Shown piece by piece: positions 53,900 through 62,356 of a stretch of 64,000 nucleotides of DNA. This DNA is from Gammaproteobacteria bacterium (ex Lamellibrachia satsuma) (lineage in GTDB: Bacteria > Pseudomonadota > Gammaproteobacteria > Chromatiales > Chromatiaceae). The notes below the pieces were generated by a model. That model did no database searches and was not told the DNA's origin. It worked only from the letters and a program-made list of their open reading frames with translations. Every line of letters begins with the position of its first letter. The first letter of the stretch is position 1. The stretch spans positions 620,001 to 684,000 of the forward strand of contig CP053680.1 of NCBI GenBank assembly GCA_019623805.1. Reading direction: 5' to 3'. Position numbers and translations under genes: made by a program.

Positions 53900-53929
53900 C
53901 TGGGTGTAACAAAATCCTTGACCACGTCA

Positions 53930-54352
53930 CCCTGCAATAGCCAAGTCATAGTATGTCTCAGCAGTATCAACATCCTCTTCACCCAACAATCCAAAGCGAT
54001 ATATTTCCGCTAAATAGGCATAAGCTGGCGCATAATTATCTTCCGCTGCACCTGTTAAAGCGGCAATAGCTCCATCAATCTCTCCTTTCTTCAGTAATGC
54101 ACGACCAAGCTGGAATTCAAAGCGAGCGGTTTCTGGATACTCCTTGAGAGCCTTATTGCAAAACAGAATAGCGGGACCAGGAGCCAGATCATCCTCGGAA
54201 ACACCTGCTGCCCACTTACCAGAATCATCTGGGTGAGCTGCAAATTCGTCACACTTATGAATTATCTCAGCGGATTTAGCTTCAGCGCAGGGAGAGCCAC
54301 AGATGAGAGTCATAGCTAGAAGACAAGATACAACCGTAACGTCATGCTTCAT
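53930..54352 (-). pseudogene. 5' part of the split Sel1/TPR-type gene
   Basis: 141 codons from ATG 54352 (GGAG six bases upstream; longer frames are possible to 54397). Signal peptide (about 1-24), then a TPR/Sel1-like helical region with FEFQLGRALLKKGEIDGAI and AYAYLAEIYRFGLLGEED. Rejoined with 52429-52667 and 23279-23873 it gives a 418-residue exported protein. IS3 cuts it after AIAG. Confidence 0.82.
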
Positions 54353-54464
54353 AGCAGACTCCATGTTGCTTGGATTGAGAAGATGGCGTATAACCACTAG
54401 CCATTTTCATTATCCATAACATACAAAATAAAGGCAGGAAAATCTATAAAAAATAGGTACGTAT

Positions 54465-55211
54465 ATGATTAAGAGCGCCCCACTAAGATCGTTACTCAGC
54501 CTCTTTCTTATCCTCTTATTGGGACTAAGCCTGGCTGGCAGTATCACGATCATAACCAGCGAAGAAGTCGCTGCGGACAGTTACAAAAAACCTAATCCAC
54601 CGCCAAAAAAGGTCAACAAGGCCAAAAACACTACCACAAAAACCAAGAGCCTTAGTGGTATCGGCAAGAAGGCTACTCCTATAAAAACAAAGGCAGCAAA
54701 CAAAAAGGCCAACCGAAAGCAAATTACTCTTTTAAAGAAAAATACCTCGAAAAGATCAATTTCGGACAAGTCAAAATTAGCTCTTGAAAGTTTACGAATT
54801 TCGAAAGCAAAAGATAAAGCCTCACATAACAGCTTAAGATTCGGTAGACAGGACATGATTTACGGCTTAACAAATCATGGAGGTCTAACGAAACTAATTA
54901 ATAAACATGGTGGCAGAAGACTAGATGACATATACGGACACCCTTCTCAGAATCAAAGCTGGGGAGCGCACTCAAAAAACAGTATGGATCAGCATATAAA
55001 ATCTGGCGGAAAAATAAGATTTCACTTGGACGGCATAAAGAATAATGATATGAAAAACCTACTTAAAAACAAAGGGGAATGGGCCAATGCAACAACATCC
55101 ATCGAACTACGCTATTTAAGAGACAACTGGCCTCGATTTAAGAACAACGTACATTTTTATAAGAATGGGGAACATAAGGAGCCACCATGGAAGACTTTGA
55201 ACTCTCAATAG
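54465..55211 (+). CDS. Candidate secreted toxin with C-terminal effector domain
   Basis: 248 residues. A long signal/anchor segment (about 10-32) is followed by a Lys/Pro/Thr-rich linker (about 38-105) and a more ordered C-terminal domain (about 118-248) with conserved-looking HGGLTKLINKHGGRRLDDIY, IRFHLDGI and ELRYLRDNWPRF. The layout of export signal, flexible linker and polar C-terminal domain is that of secreted polymorphic-type toxins. The catalytic family is not recognised. The stop lies inside the next gene, whose protein is a good immunity candidate. AT-rich compared with the core. Confidence 0.55.
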   Translation: MIKSAPLRSLLSLFLILLLGLSLAGSITIITSEEVAADSYKKPNPPPKKVNKAKNTTTKTKSLSGIGKKATPIKTKAANKKANRKQITLLKKNTSKRSISDKSKLALESLRISKAKDKASHNSLRFGRQDMIYGLTNHGGLTKLINKHGGRRLDDIYGHPSQNQSWGAHSKNSMDQHIKSGGKIRFHLDGIKNNDMKNLLKNKGEWANATTSIELRYLRDNWPRFKNNVHFYKNGEHKEPPWKTLNSQ

Positions 55212-55579
55212 GTAAACATAAAATCATTGCGAGAAGTATGGTTAACAAGCATTTTGATGACTGGATTAAACTTTCTATATCTGATGGAGAGCATGAATTT
55301 GAAATAGGCGAGGATAGAAAACATACATTCATAAGTAAATTCATCACCGGATTAAATGGTAAATATGATGAAATTAAGGGACACATTCAAGGTTATCCAT
55401 GCACTGGAGTCCTTACTGTAGATGAAACACGTACAACGATTTACATGGCACACAAAGAAAGCGCCACCCTACTTCTTTTTCAATCAGCGAAAGGTGAAGC
55501 TATACAAATAATTGAAGCTACAAAATCAGAATTTGACAGCCTTATAGATCAACTTAATTTACTTCTATTGCCCCATTAA
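55187..55579 (+). CDS. Candidate immunity protein
   Basis: 130 residues, acidic, no signal peptide. The ATG has AAGGAG six bases upstream, located in the last codons of the toxin-like gene, with which it overlaps by 25 bases. Small acidic cytoplasmic proteins translated in this coupled way are typical immunity partners. No family is recognised (motifs such as TRTTIYMAHKESATLLLF are uninformative). Confidence 0.55.
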   Translation: MEDFELSIGKHKIIARSMVNKHFDDWIKLSISDGEHEFEIGEDRKHTFISKFITGLNGKYDEIKGHIQGYPCTGVLTVDETRTTIYMAHKESATLLLFQSAKGEAIQIIEATKSEFDSLIDQLNLLLLPH

Positions 55580-55674
55580 TTGCACCGAAATATGAAATAC
55601 CTACGTCGCATAGGAGCGACCACCATATCGTCTCATGTGCGATATTCAATCATATTTTAGAAAGGGATTAATTC

Positions 55675-56095
55675 TGCCAGGACTTCGGCATCCAGAAGAT
55701 TATTGCTGCAAAGCGGCAGGATCTGGTGGAGGTGGTAGAGGATCGACACACAGGAAAAAGATGGACCGGAGACATGGCTCTCAGGAAACGGCAATGGAAA
55801 ACACTCTGCAAACATGCCGGGGTTCGATACCGCCCACCAGGTCAGATGCAACACACATTTGCATCCATGGCGCTAGTGGCCGGGGAATCACCACAATGGG
55901 TAGCACAGCAGATGGGGCATCGAGACTGGACCTTTACGGCGCGTCAAATATTACCGGTGGGTATCAGGCGATGCGGGAGACGCGGGGAAAAAGGTAGTGG
56001 ATAAGTGGGGCAATAATCCTGCCCGTTTCCTGTCATCAGCAACCCCAAACAACCCAACACTTGCCAACCTGGCAAATTTATCTTCTTGTAACTGA
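55675..56095 (+). pseudogene. Tyrosine-recombinase (integrase) remnant, frameshifted
   Basis: First frame: RKRQWKTLCKHAGV, then QMQHTFASMALVAGESPQWV and AQQMGHRDWT, the box II of phage-type integrases (the usual Arg before HTFAS is Gln). After a one-base shift near 55945 the frame continues YYRWVSGDAGDAGKK with the nucleophile-type Tyr and stops at 56095. The N-terminal two thirds are missing. It ends 20 bases from the 3' end of tRNA-Ser, a usual island boundary. Confidence 0.8.
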
Positions 56096-56114
56096 TTGAA
56101 TTATAAGGGATATT

Positions 56115-56204
<90 letters not shown>

Positions 56205-56269
56205 CGATTTGGGAGGCGCAAGATTAAACCAGATCGGCATCAGACGCAAATCAAAAAAACCCGGATCTC

Positions 56270-56740
56270 TTACAAGTGATTGCTAAGCCTGGCGGGCTGT
56301 GCATCATCCATCAGGGAACGGAACTGGGAACCGCTGACATGGATGACCTTTGTATGGTCACCCGTCTCAAAAAAGACATCTGTCTGATCAACCAGGCACT
56401 TCTCCACCAAAGTCTCGATACCGTAGGGTTTGCCTACAGGTGGTACGGCCCCCGGCTCACAGTCGGCAAAAGCCTCGGTCAACTCCTGCTCGTCGATGAG
56501 CTCCAGATCCCGGCCAGTCATATTACTCAATTCCCTAAGCTCCAACCTGTGAGAAGCAGGGATGACCACCATCAGATAACTTTCATCATCGCCCAGCAGT
56601 ACCGACTTTGCCATCTTGTCACCCGGAATGTGTGCTGCTTCGGACGTCCACAAAGTCGAATGAGTCCGCTGATGATCAATAACCTCGTAATCGGTATCGT
56701 GACTCTCCAGAAACTCTCTCAATGTAATCGCTATGCCCAC
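56270..56740 (-). CDS. YbaK/aminoacyl-tRNA-deacylase-domain protein
   Basis: 156 residues from GTG 56740 with AGGAG upstream (ATG 56764 would add eight residues). The YbaK fold shows in DKMAKSVLLGDDESYLMVVIPASHRLE with the conserved Lys and in PGAVPPVGKPYGIETLVEKCL, the GxxPP block. Family members remove mischarged amino acids from tRNA. Near tRNA-Ser by chance or not; it cannot be told which amino acid is edited. Confidence 0.85.
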   Translation of the reverse strand: MGIAITLREFLESHDTDYEVIDHQRTHSTLWTSEAAHIPGDKMAKSVLLGDDESYLMVVIPASHRLELRELSNMTGRDLELIDEQELTEAFADCEPGAVPPVGKPYGIETLVEKCLVDQTDVFFETGDHTKVIHVSGSQFRSLMDDAQPARLSNHL

Positions 56741-56824
56741 TCTCTTTCTCCTCTCACACATCACCTTTACTTTGAAGTATAGTTCGCTATCTGATTTTTC
56801 TTCTGATCAAGTGTAGATCTCAGT

Positions 56825-57664
56825 ATGGTCAAAAAACCGAACAAAAAAAGTAAAAAAAGGTCGACGATGGCTGAGCAGGCTGATCGTCACCATCTCTACG
56901 AGCTTTCCGTCCAGTGTGCTGAGTCCGAGATCGATTTTGTCGATGACGCATATAAGAAACTCCGCGGACGCCGGGCAAAACTGCTGCGCGAGGACTTCTG
57001 CGGTACCGCAAACGTCTGTAGTGAATGGGTGCGCCGCCGCAAAACCAACCGCGCCGTCGGCGTCGATCTGGACAAAGAGGTGCTGGACTGGGGTAAAACG
57101 CACCAGATTGGCCAGCTCAAAGCCTCCAAAGCCAAACGGATCGAGCTGATTCTGGATAATGTGTTAACCGTGCAAACAGAAGCGCCAGACATCATCTCGG
57201 CGATGAACTTCAGCTATTGGCTTTTCAAGGAGCGCGACCAACTGAAGGGTTACTTTAAGCAGGTACACAAGCAACTGGCTGAGGGAGGCATCCTCTTCAT
57301 GGACGCCTATGGAGGTTACGATTCTTTCCGCGACATCGTTGAAGAGCGGGAGATCGAGGACGGGGACAGCAGCTTCACCTATATCTGGGAGCAGGAAAAA
57401 TACGATCCCATCAGCGGCACCCTGATCTGCCACATCCATTTCGATTTTCCGGATGATTCGCGTCTGGAAAAGGCCTTCAGCTACAACTGGCGCCTCTGGA
57501 CGCTGCCGGAGATCCGGGAACTGCTCGATGACGCAGGTTTCAGCAAAGTGACCTTCTATTGGCAGGGCTTCGATGAAGAGGGTGAAGCGGATGGCATTTT
57601 CGAACCTGCTGAAGAGGGCGAAGCCGACGCTGGCTGGATCGCCTACATTACGGCCGAAAAATAG
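56825..57664 (+). CDS. Class I SAM-dependent methyltransferase
   Basis: 279 residues. The Rossmann motif region reads LLREDFCGTANVCSEWVRR (motif I, normally ExGxGTG), AVGVDLDKEVLDWG (motif II acidic) and MNFSYWLFKERDQL (post-motif). Possible substrate: small molecule or tRNA; unknown. The N-terminus is Lys-rich (KKPNKKSKKR). An ATG 14 codons later is an alternative start. The acidic C-terminal part (FDEEGEADGIFEPAEEGEAD) is notable. Confidence 0.82.
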   Translation: MVKKPNKKSKKRSTMAEQADRHHLYELSVQCAESEIDFVDDAYKKLRGRRAKLLREDFCGTANVCSEWVRRRKTNRAVGVDLDKEVLDWGKTHQIGQLKASKAKRIELILDNVLTVQTEAPDIISAMNFSYWLFKERDQLKGYFKQVHKQLAEGGILFMDAYGGYDSFRDIVEEREIEDGDSSFTYIWEQEKYDPISGTLICHIHFDFPDDSRLEKAFSYNWRLWTLPEIRELLDDAGFSKVTFYWQGFDEEGEADGIFEPAEEGEADAGWIAYITAEK

Positions 57665-57712
57665 TGCCGCTTCCCGCCTTCCCCGGCCCCACAGCCGGTA
57701 GCAGCTTTGGGG

Positions 57713-58714
57713 TCAGGAATGGACCCAGGCGATGCGGAAGCGTCCTATCGCCACGCCCAGCAGTCCAATAAGCATTAGCCCCAGTGCCGCGGGCTCAGGC
57801 ACCACTTCGTGCATTTGAGCAGCAAGAATCTGGTGAGTGGCCGACGTGGGATGAAAGCCGTCCCATGAAAGATACTCATCCGGATTGGCACAGGCGGTTC
57901 CTCCGGCTAAAACAAACTCGCTGTAACAGGCATCTGTGGCATTGGTGAAACCAAACGAAGCAGGATCGTCATAGACCTGGTTGAGCAGTCCAAAGGTATC
58001 CATACGCATCAAGTTAACGTCTGCAAAGGGAGCGACAGCAGCCAGCAGGGCGGCATCGAGGGCGTTATTGAAGAGATTGGTCAGAAAAGACGCACCCGCC
58101 ACCGGCGCTCCGCCACCGGTTACGAGAGGCACCAAACCCAAGTCGGGGACGTTGGGTATGAGGAAATCTTTTGCTCCGATGGCGGCGAGTTCCCCCACCA
58201 CCTGAGCGATTCCGCCAACTGCAATGGTTATATCGGCAGTGGGATCGTATAAGGGATTTACCAACGCCTGGTCCAGGATGTCACTCATGTCATTGGATCC
58301 GGACCAGACGATAAAGAGAGCATCGGCATCCGCCGGTGTCATGCCCAGCCCGCCCAGGTAGAGATCCTTCTGTTCATTGAGGCTCAGTGCACCGAAGGCA
58401 CCGAGTGGATGGGTAAAGCTGCGTGCACCGCCATAGGCGTAGTTGTTGCCGCCCAACACTGAGCTACCAGTGGGAAGACCCAGTCGGTCAGAAAAATAAT
58501 CGACGTAGTTCAGTCCGTTGGTGAAGCGTCCACTGTTGATTCCGTCAGTGTATTCCGGTGGTGGTATCAATCCGCCGGTAATTGTGGCGACGTTACCCTG
58601 ATCCGACAGGCTGTCACCAAACACATAGAGGTCGCTGAAGCGGCTGGCAAAGGTCGTCAGGGGCCATAGCAACACCAGTAAAAACAATAGACTCCAAAGT
58701 CCATATCTTCTCAT
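57713..58714 (-). CDS. GDSL/SGNH hydrolase with PEP-CTERM tail
   Basis: 333 residues from ATG 58714 (GGAG upstream). Signal peptide (about 5-24), then GDSL block I VFGDSLSDQGN with the catalytic Ser, block II/III with GGNNYAYGGA and WSGSNDM, block V with DGFHPT (Asp-x-x-His). C-terminal VPEPAALGLMLIGLLGVAIG plus RFR is the sorting end. It is probably an exported lipase or esterase handled by exosortase. Confidence 0.92.
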   Translation of the reverse strand: MRRYGLWSLLFLLVLLWPLTTFASRFSDLYVFGDSLSDQGNVATITGGLIPPPEYTDGINSGRFTNGLNYVDYFSDRLGLPTGSSVLGGNNYAYGGARSFTHPLGAFGALSLNEQKDLYLGGLGMTPADADALFIVWSGSNDMSDILDQALVNPLYDPTADITIAVGGIAQVVGELAAIGAKDFLIPNVPDLGLVPLVTGGGAPVAGASFLTNLFNNALDAALLAAVAPFADVNLMRMDTFGLLNQVYDDPASFGFTNATDACYSEFVLAGGTACANPDEYLSWDGFHPTSATHQILAAQMHEVVPEPAALGLMLIGLLGVAIGRFRIAWVHS

Positions 58715-58860
58715 TTTCAGCTCCTGGCTCCGGAAAACGGGATGCAATGAACCTAACTATAGCTTGTCAAGACAGGAATAAAAGGTGACCTGATCAGAAC
58801 ATCCGTCGGAGCGGCGACCCGCCGCGAGACCCAAAGACCAATCGCAGCGAGGCGCAGCGC

Positions 58861-59394
58861 CTACTCGTGGCAGACCGGCTGCAGGTATTTGAACAGGATG
58901 AAATCCCGTATCGCCGAAACATCGTTGATATCGAGTTGGGGCAGAGTCAGCAACACAGGTACAGGCTCATCGCTGGCCACAGCGACGATCGAGGGGTCCT
59001 CCAGACAGAGCAGAGGACGCCCCATGACAGGCCGGTGCAGTTCGATTTTGGGGAAACGCACATGACGAAAACCCTCCACCAGGATCAAGTCCAGTCGGGA
59101 GGCGTCCAGGCGATCGAGCATGGTCTGCAGGTCAGGATCGCCCTCGATCTCCTCTTCCACCATCAAGGCCCAGCGCTGGGCGGTCGCCAGCAATACCTGA
59201 CCGGCACCGGCTTTGCGAAGTTCGTAGCTGTCCTTGCCAGGTTTGTCGACATCAACTTTATGATGGGCATGCTTGACGACACCGATCCGGATTCCCTCCG
59301 CCTTCAACAGCGGAATCAATCGGGTCAACAGGGTGGTTTTTCCGGTGCCGCTGTATGCGGCAAAGCCCAGTACGGGAACGGCTGCCTGAATCAT
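58861..59394 (-). CDS. mobB: Molybdopterin-guanine dinucleotide biosynthesis protein MobB
   Basis: 177 residues. P-loop GYSGTGKTTLL (about 11-21), VVKHAHHKVDVDKPGKDS (MobB family signature), and ILVEGFRHVRFPKIEL. MobB helps attach GMP to molybdopterin, making the cofactor used by enzymes such as the formate dehydrogenase at 31539. No mobA gene is visible here. Confidence 0.93.
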   Translation of the reverse strand: MIQAAVPVLGFAAYSGTGKTTLLTRLIPLLKAEGIRIGVVKHAHHKVDVDKPGKDSYELRKAGAGQVLLATAQRWALMVEEEIEGDPDLQTMLDRLDASRLDLILVEGFRHVRFPKIELHRPVMGRPLLCLEDPSIVAVASDEPVPVLLTLPQLDINDVSAIRDFILFKYLQPVCHE

Positions 59395-59437
59395 CTTTCT
59401 ACCAGCGTGGGAATAGGGGGAAACCGGGATGTGGGTC

Positions 59438-59851
59438 TCAATCGATGGGGGAGTTGTTTCGCTTCATGCCGTGCAACATGACGATCAGATCCGCCTCACC
59501 CCGACTGATGTTCAACTCATCCATCAGCCTATCGGCCTTGGCGCCCTCCTGAACCAGACGAATCGCCTCAGCGTAGGGAGGCTCACCGGTCCGTTGGTAC
59601 TCCATGCTCTCCTGCCGCTCTTCCAGATCCCGCCCGTGGCGTTCAATCCGATTGACCCGTTTATCCACACCGACGGAACTGGAACAGAGGGCCCCGACCG
59701 TCTGCTTGAGGATCTCCACCTCACGCATTGCTTCAGCGAGACGCTCTTGAGTGCGATTGATTTGTCTGTTTGAGAGTACGATAAACACCAAAACAGCGAT
59801 CACCAGTACTGCAAGGGTTATCCATAAGTTGAGCATGGCGCTATCCATCAT
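59438..59851 (-). CDS. DUF2802 protein of the chemotaxis operon
   Basis: 137 residues: N-terminal membrane helix (about 8-26), a coiled coil (about 28-85) and a C-terminal helical motif PYAEAIRLVQEGAKADRLMD followed by ISRGEADLIVMLHGMK. DUF2802 proteins follow the cheW genes in gammaproteobacterial polar-flagellar operons. The start overlaps the 58-residue gene upstream (GCATGATGG). Confidence 0.88.
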   Translation of the reverse strand: MMDSAMLNLWITLAVLVIAVLVFIVLSNRQINRTQERLAEAMREVEILKQTVGALCSSSVGVDKRVNRIERHGRDLEERQESMEYQRTGEPPYAEAIRLVQEGAKADRLMDELNISRGEADLIVMLHGMKRNNSPID

Positions 59852-60024
59852 GCGTATTCATCGATGTGCGGCTTGCCGTTGTCATTTTCCTGGGCGGGCT
59901 CTTTTTTCCTTCCTTGTTTGTTACGCTCTTCCTGAGGCTTCGGACGCTCACGACGCTCTGGCCGCCGACTGGGATTCACGGGGTAGAGTGGATTTATCGG
60001 ACTCTGCTCACCGATTTCTGGCAT
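59848..60024 (-). CDS. Small charged protein of the chemotaxis operon (58 residues)
   Basis: ATG 60024 has GGAG five bases upstream; the stop overlaps the start of the DUF2802 gene. The sequence starts MPEIGEQSPINPLYPVNPSR and is rich in Arg, Lys, Glu, Pro and Gln; no membrane segment. Proline/charged short proteins are often found at this place in similar operons, but I know no function. Its ribosome site and overlap make coding likely. Confidence 0.7.
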   Translation of the reverse strand: MPEIGEQSPINPLYPVNPSRRPERRERPKPQEERNKQGRKKEPAQENDNGKPHIDEYA

Positions 60025-60281
60025 TTCAGCTCCATTGTTTTTAGAGATCGGAGTCTAACTTGTGTTCGTCCGGAAGCCCATATCTAACCCCAAAGAACGC
60101 GAAGAGCGTTAAGGTAAACGATTGATTAACAATAAATTACCTTTCGGCAACTGCTCCCTGCGTTGCTCTACCTCCTGCATCCATGCAGTCGCGTGTACTT
60201 CGTGCGCTTCGTGGTAAAAAAACAGCGTTTCCTGACCGACACTAACTTGAAGGGAGTGTAGCATGGGATTGCTATTCGGCA
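60025..60281. other. Gap in the chemotaxis operon
   Basis: 257 bases with no gene seen. It contains short words like GAACGCGAAGAGCGTTAAGG and GTGTACTTCGTGCGCTTCGTGG that resemble dispersed small repeats. No promoter or terminator is convincing. Confidence 0.4.
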
Positions 60282-60764
60282 TCAGAACATGCTGATCTCA
60301 GCCCACTCCTCATCTGTCAGCAGTTTATTCAGATCCACCAGGATCAGCAGACCATTCTCACGGGTTGCCACGCCCTGGATATAACGCGAACTCTCATCAT
60401 TGCCGACATTGGGGGCAGCGTCGACCTCGTCCTCGTTAAGTTCCACCACTTCCGCCACCGCATCCACCAGGATGCCAACCACCTGCTTTTCGGACTCAAT
60501 GATCACGATACGGCTTGAGTCGTCCAGTTCGGCTGAAGGCAGACCAAAGCGGCTGCGGGTATCGATGACGGTAACCACGTTCCCGCGCAGATTGATGATA
60601 CCCAGTACGAAAGGGGGCGCACCAGGAACCGGGGCGATCTCGGTAACCCTGAGAACCTCCTGCACCTTCATCACATTGATGCCGTATGACTCATCCTTCA
60701 GCCGAAAGGTGACCAACTGAAGCACCGAATCATTCGCATCGACTTCTGCAGCATTTGTGTTCAT
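60282..60764 (-). CDS. cheW: Chemotaxis coupling protein CheW
   Basis: 160 residues, single CheW domain: ESYGINVMKVQEVLRVTEIA, PFVLGIINLRGNVVTVIDTR and a C-terminal LLILVDLNKLL. CheW links receptors to the CheA kinase. Second cheW-type gene of the operon; 72 bases separate it from the preceding one. Confidence 0.95.
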   Translation of the reverse strand: MNTNAAEVDANDSVLQLVTFRLKDESYGINVMKVQEVLRVTEIAPVPGAPPFVLGIINLRGNVVTVIDTRSRFGLPSAELDDSSRIVIIESEKQVVGILVDAVAEVVELNEDEVDAAPNVGNDESSRYIQGVATRENGLLILVDLNKLLTDEEWAEISMF

Positions 60765-60836
60765 TTACGCACCTCATCCCACCTGTTACACCCCATCACG
60801 TCAAAAAGTGGACGGGAATTATGTTCTTTGAATTAA

Positions 60837-61559
60837 TTAAGCACTAATCATGCCCAACATGCTGTCAATATCCAGCAGCACAGACAACTGCTCTACCATC
60901 GTTCCGGCCAGCCAGGGACGTTTTCCCTGGGCAGTGCGCCAGCGCACACCTCCAGCATTCAGCATAATCGTCTCTGCAATACCGTCCACGGCAAGGCCGT
61001 ATCCGCCGTCACCCACGACCAATACATGGCCACCGCTCTGTCGTTCACCCGGTACCCTGTCACTGACTCTCTCCGGCATCACCAGACGAGCGGTGTCGAC
61101 CACCACTATCTTCTGCCCGCGATTGACCAACACACCCAGGTGCCAGTCGGGCTGGCCCGGTATAACAGAGGCCTCATCCCGCCACTCAAGAATACTCACC
61201 AATCCGGTCAGAGGTATTCCCAAATTCAGCCCTCCTACCTTGAACACCAACACCTGAAAAGGCATTTCGGCCCAGGACGGAATGATCGGCTCATTGACTG
61301 CCTGTGTGACCTCAACGGTCTGACTGGCGACCTCGGTCGCCGGCCCGGCGGTCACCTCCTCACTCACATGTGTGGCGGAAACAGCCTCCGTCAACGTCTG
61401 TTCCGTAATATCGGCTATTTGGGTGGCAACTTTAGTTTCGGCGACCGGTGCCTCGACAGGAATCTCACTGATCTCCTGCAACAGCACATCCAGATAGCTG
61501 CTGAGGGCGGCATCCGGCTCCGCAAGATGGGTGGGGGGCTTTTCCTGTTGTCGATTCAA
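60837..61559 (-). CDS. CheW-domain protein with long N-terminal extension (ParP-like)
   Basis: 240 residues. About 95 N-terminal residues are rich in Ala, Glu, Val and Thr and look disordered; residues about 100-240 form a CheW-like domain (PFQVLVFKVGGLNLGIPL, GVLVNRGQKIVVVDTARLV). It overlaps the ParA gene by four bases. In polar flagellates the protein at this place pairs with ParC to place chemotaxis arrays at the pole (ParP). That role is inferred from order. Confidence 0.85.
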   Translation of the reverse strand: MNRQQEKPPTHLAEPDAALSSYLDVLLQEISEIPVEAPVAETKVATQIADITEQTLTEAVSATHVSEEVTAGPATEVASQTVEVTQAVNEPIIPSWAEMPFQVLVFKVGGLNLGIPLTGLVSILEWRDEASVIPGQPDWHLGVLVNRGQKIVVVDTARLVMPERVSDRVPGERQSGGHVLVVGDGGYGLAVDGIAETIMLNAGGVRWRTAQGKRPWLAGTMVEQLSVLLDIDSMLGMISA

Positions 61560-62356
61560 CGTCCGACTCCGGCACTGACCGGCTGTCCCACTTCCCGTTG
61601 CAGGTCTTCGAGTAGATCGGTATAGGCGCTCACACCGCGACCACCAGGGTCAAACATTGCGGGAGGAATACCTGCCCTGCTCGCTTCGCGTAAAAGAGTG
61701 TCAACCGGGATCAGGCCTCGCCAGAGATGTTCCTGATAGGTCTCACGCAACACCTTCAGGCTGTCGACGGAAGCACGGGTACGCTGATCGTACATGGTGG
61801 GGACGATGGTATAGGGCAGCGAATTCTGTCGCGCCTTGAGTACCATCTTCAGGGTGTGCAACATCCGCTCCAACCCTTTGAGGGCAAGGAACTCTGTCTG
61901 CACGGGAATAATCAGCTGCTCGCAGGCCGCCAGCGCATTGATCATCAGAATACCAAGGACAGGTGGACAGTCGATCAATACATAGTCGAAACGATCTTCC
62001 AACCGGGCAAGGGCGTTTTTGATCACCAGACCCATGCCGTCCAATCTGCCGGCCTGACGATCGAGTGTCGCCAGCGCCATGGCAGCGGGCATCAGTTCCA
62101 ATCCATCGGTACCAGTCTTGTAGAGCAGTGTCGCTGGATCAACATCCTGTTTGTCCGCCACCGCCTTGAAGAGCGAGTAGACGCTCTCTTCGATGGAGTC
62201 AGGGTCGTAACGAAAATAGCTGGTCAATGAACCGTGGGGATCAATATCGATCAGCAGGGTTCTGAGACCCCACTGTGACAACAGGCCACCGAGACCGACC
62301 GTGGTGGTAGTCTTGCCCACCCCGCCTTTCTGATTGGCGATGGTCCAGATCTTCAT
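61556..62356 (-). CDS. ParA-family ATPase (ParC-like, chemotaxis array positioning)
   Basis: 266 residues. Deviant Walker A ANQKGGVGKTTTTVG (about 7-21) with the signature Lys, LLIDIDPHGSLTSYF, and Walker B YVLIDCPPVLGIL. Polar ParA homologues next to cheW segregate chemotaxis arrays. It overlaps motD by four bases, as part of one transcript. Confidence 0.93.
   Translation of the reverse strand: MKIWTIANQKGGVGKTTTTVGLGGLLSQWGLRTLLIDIDPHGSLTSYFRYDPDSIEESVYSLFKAVADKQDVDPATLLYKTGTDGLELMPAAMALATLDRQAGRLDGMGLVIKNALARLEDRFDYVLIDCPPVLGILMINALAACEQLIIPVQTEFLALKGLERMLHTLKMVLKARQNSLPYTIVPTMYDQRTRASVDSLKVLRETYQEHLWRGLIPVDTLLREASRAGIPPAMFDPGGRGVSAYTDLLEDLQREVGQPVSAGVGR

Larger units (their letters stand above)
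52671..53929 (+). mobile_element. IS3-family insertion sequence
   Basis: 1259 bases; ends TGACGTGGTC / GACCACGTCA with CCC on both sides as a three-base target duplication. Two overlapping genes, orfA and orfB. Inserted in the minus-strand Sel1/TPR-type gene. Confidence 0.9.

Noticed and set aside
55635..55997. 120-codon frame overlapping the integrase remnant
   Set aside because: Out of frame with the recognisable recombinase motifs; Gly/Arg/Ser-rich translation without domain.
22142..56095. CRISPR array or cas genes in the accessory region
   Set aside because: No regularly spaced identical repeats and no Cas motifs were seen.
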